Of a stretch of DNA of 33,356 bases, positions 32,314 through 33,356 are shown one piece after another; position 1 is the stretch's first letter; each line of letters opens with the position of its first letter. The notes below the pieces were generated by a model. That model made no database searches. It was not told the DNA's origin and worked only from the letters and a program-made list of their open reading frames with translations. A program made the position numbers and the translations under genes. Origin of the DNA: Actinobacteria bacterium UBA2184 (lineage in GTDB: Bacteria; Actinomycetota; Coriobacteriia; Anaerosomatales; Anaerosomataceae); assembly GCA_002328745.1 (NCBI GenBank), contig DCVQ01000021.1, positions 4,215-37,570 on the forward strand, read 5' to 3'.

Positions 32314-33356
32314 ATGACCGCTGAGGCAACACTCGACCACTCGCTGCTCTCCGTCGAGTACCGGACTCTCAACTACGTCACAGGTCCGCTCATCTACGTG
32401 GAGAACGTCCACAAGGTGGCGTACAACGAGATGGTCGCGGTGCTCATGCCCGATGGCAGCGAGCGCAGCGGCCAGGTCCTCGAGGTGGCCGGCTCTCTCG
32501 CCGTCATCCAGGTCTTCGAGGGCACGCAGGGCATCGACGTCCATGCGACACGCGTGCGGTTCCTCGAGGAAGTCGCCAAGATCGACGTCGCGCCTGAGCT
32601 GCTCGGACGCATCCTGAACGGCACCGGCAAGCCGATCGATGGCGGTGCGCCGATCATCCCCGAGAAGCGCCTCGACATCACCGGATCGCCGATCAACCCG
32701 TTCCGCCGGGCTCAGCCCGCCGACTTCATCGAGACCGGCATCTCGGCCATCGATGGTCTCAACACGCTGGTTCGCGGCCAGAAGCTGCCGATCTTCTCGG
32801 GCTCCGGTCTGCCGGCCAACGAGCTTGCGGCGCAGATCATCCGCCAGGCGCGGGTCAAGTCCGGCGAGGAGTTCGCCATCGTCTTCGGCGCTATGGGTAT
32901 CACGCATCGCGAGGCCGCGTACTTCATGCAGCAGTTCGAGACCACGGGCGCTCTCGAGCGCGTCGTGTTCTTCCTGAACCTCGCGGACGACCCCACGGTC
33001 GAACGTCTGCTGACGCCGAAGTGCGCCCTCACCGTGGCCGAGTACCTGGCGTTCGAGAAGGACCTGCAGGTGCTGGTCATCCTGTCCGACATGACGAACT
33101 ACTGCGAGGCGCTCCGTGAGGTCTCGACCGCACGCGAAGAGGTGCCGGGTCGCCGCGGCTATCCGGGCTACATGTACACCGACCTCTCGACCATCTACGA
33201 GCGCGCCGGCCGCATCAAGGGCCGCAAGGGCTCGGTCACGCAGCTGCCGATCCTGACCATGCCGGACGACGACATCACGCATCCGATCCCCGACCTCACC
33301 GGGTACATCACCGAGGGCCAGATCGTGCTCTCGCGGCACCTGCACCGTCGCGGCGT
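32314..33356 (+). CDS. ntpB: V/A-type ATPase regulatory subunit B, cut by the window edge
   Basis: Subunit B forms the non-catalytic partner of A. The gene starts at ATG 32314, directly after the ntpA stop with GAGGTG at 32302-32307, and runs open to the right edge (347 full codons; about 460 expected). Conserved parts include SVEYRTLNYVTGPLIYVENV, the loop GSGLPANELA (163-172) that replaces the P-loop, MGITHREAAYFMQQFETTGA, MTNYCEALREVSTAREEVPG, RRGYPGYMYTDLSTIYERAG and the late segment SVTQLPILTMPDDDITHPIP. By the Thermus order a subunit D gene should follow beyond the window. Confidence 0.97.
   Translation, partial: MTAEATLDHSLLSVEYRTLNYVTGPLIYVENVHKVAYNEMVAVLMPDGSERSGQVLEVAGSLAVIQVFEGTQGIDVHATRVRFLEEVAKIDVAPELLGRILNGTGKPIDGGAPIIPEKRLDITGSPINPFRRAQPADFIETGISAIDGLNTLVRGQKLPIFSGSGLPANELAAQIIRQARVKSGEEFAIVFGAMGITHREAAYFMQQFETTGALERVVFFLNLADDPTVERLLTPKCALTVAEYLAFEKDLQVLVILSDMTNYCEALREVSTAREEVPGRRGYPGYMYTDLSTIYERAGRIKGRKGSVTQLPILTMPDDDITHPIPDLTGYITEGQIVLSRHLHRRG

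Overview
This window is ordinary chromosomal housekeeping DNA from a high-GC bacterium (roughly 64-65% G+C by eye). It most resembles an actinobacterial-grade anaerobe of the class Coriobacteriia or a neighbour. Three things suggest this: the spc/alpha ribosomal layout, frequent GTG and TTG starts, and a Thermus-like rotary V/A-type ATPase operon. The lineage is an inference; no rRNA is present to settle it.

Layout. (1) 1-8320, plus strand: the end of the S10 operon and the spc operon, rpsC(partial)-rplP-rpmC-rpsQ-rplN-rplX-rplE-rpsN-rpsH-rplF-rplR-rpsE-rpmD-rplO-secY-adk-map. (2) 8359-11730: a recognisable sigma70-type promoter restarts transcription for infA-rpmJ-rpsM-rpsK-rpsD-rpoA-rplQ, closed by a hairpin terminator. 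(3) 11742-14960: an energy-coupling-factor transporter core (ecfA1-ecfA2-ecfT) and truA. (4) 15009-16027: rplM-rpsI with its own promoter and a strong terminator. (5) 16075-21581, minus strand: an amino-sugar operon read as hexapeptide beta-helix protein, glmM, NagB-like protein, glmS, which makes glucosamine-6-phosphate and glucosamine-1-phosphate for the cell wall. (6) 21891-25612, plus strand: acpS, a bifunctional NAD(P)HX repair gene, a two-CBS-domain protein and alanine racemase. (7) 25808 to the right edge: V/A-type ATPase operon G/H-I-K-E-C-F-A-B(partial), in the same order as the Thermus operon.

The genes cover translation, protein export, nucleotide balance, vitamin or metal uptake, peptidoglycan precursor supply and ion-motive force. 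No mobile element, CRISPR array, tRNA or rRNA was seen, and I do not see a wholly new system. The points most worth a second look are the NagB-like protein, which has arginine where the family has its catalytic aspartate and which sits in a biosynthetic operon; the GlmU-like beta-helix protein that lacks a nucleotidyltransferase domain; the signal-bearing c-ring subunit with proton-type ligands; and several stable hairpins inside the ribosomal operon.
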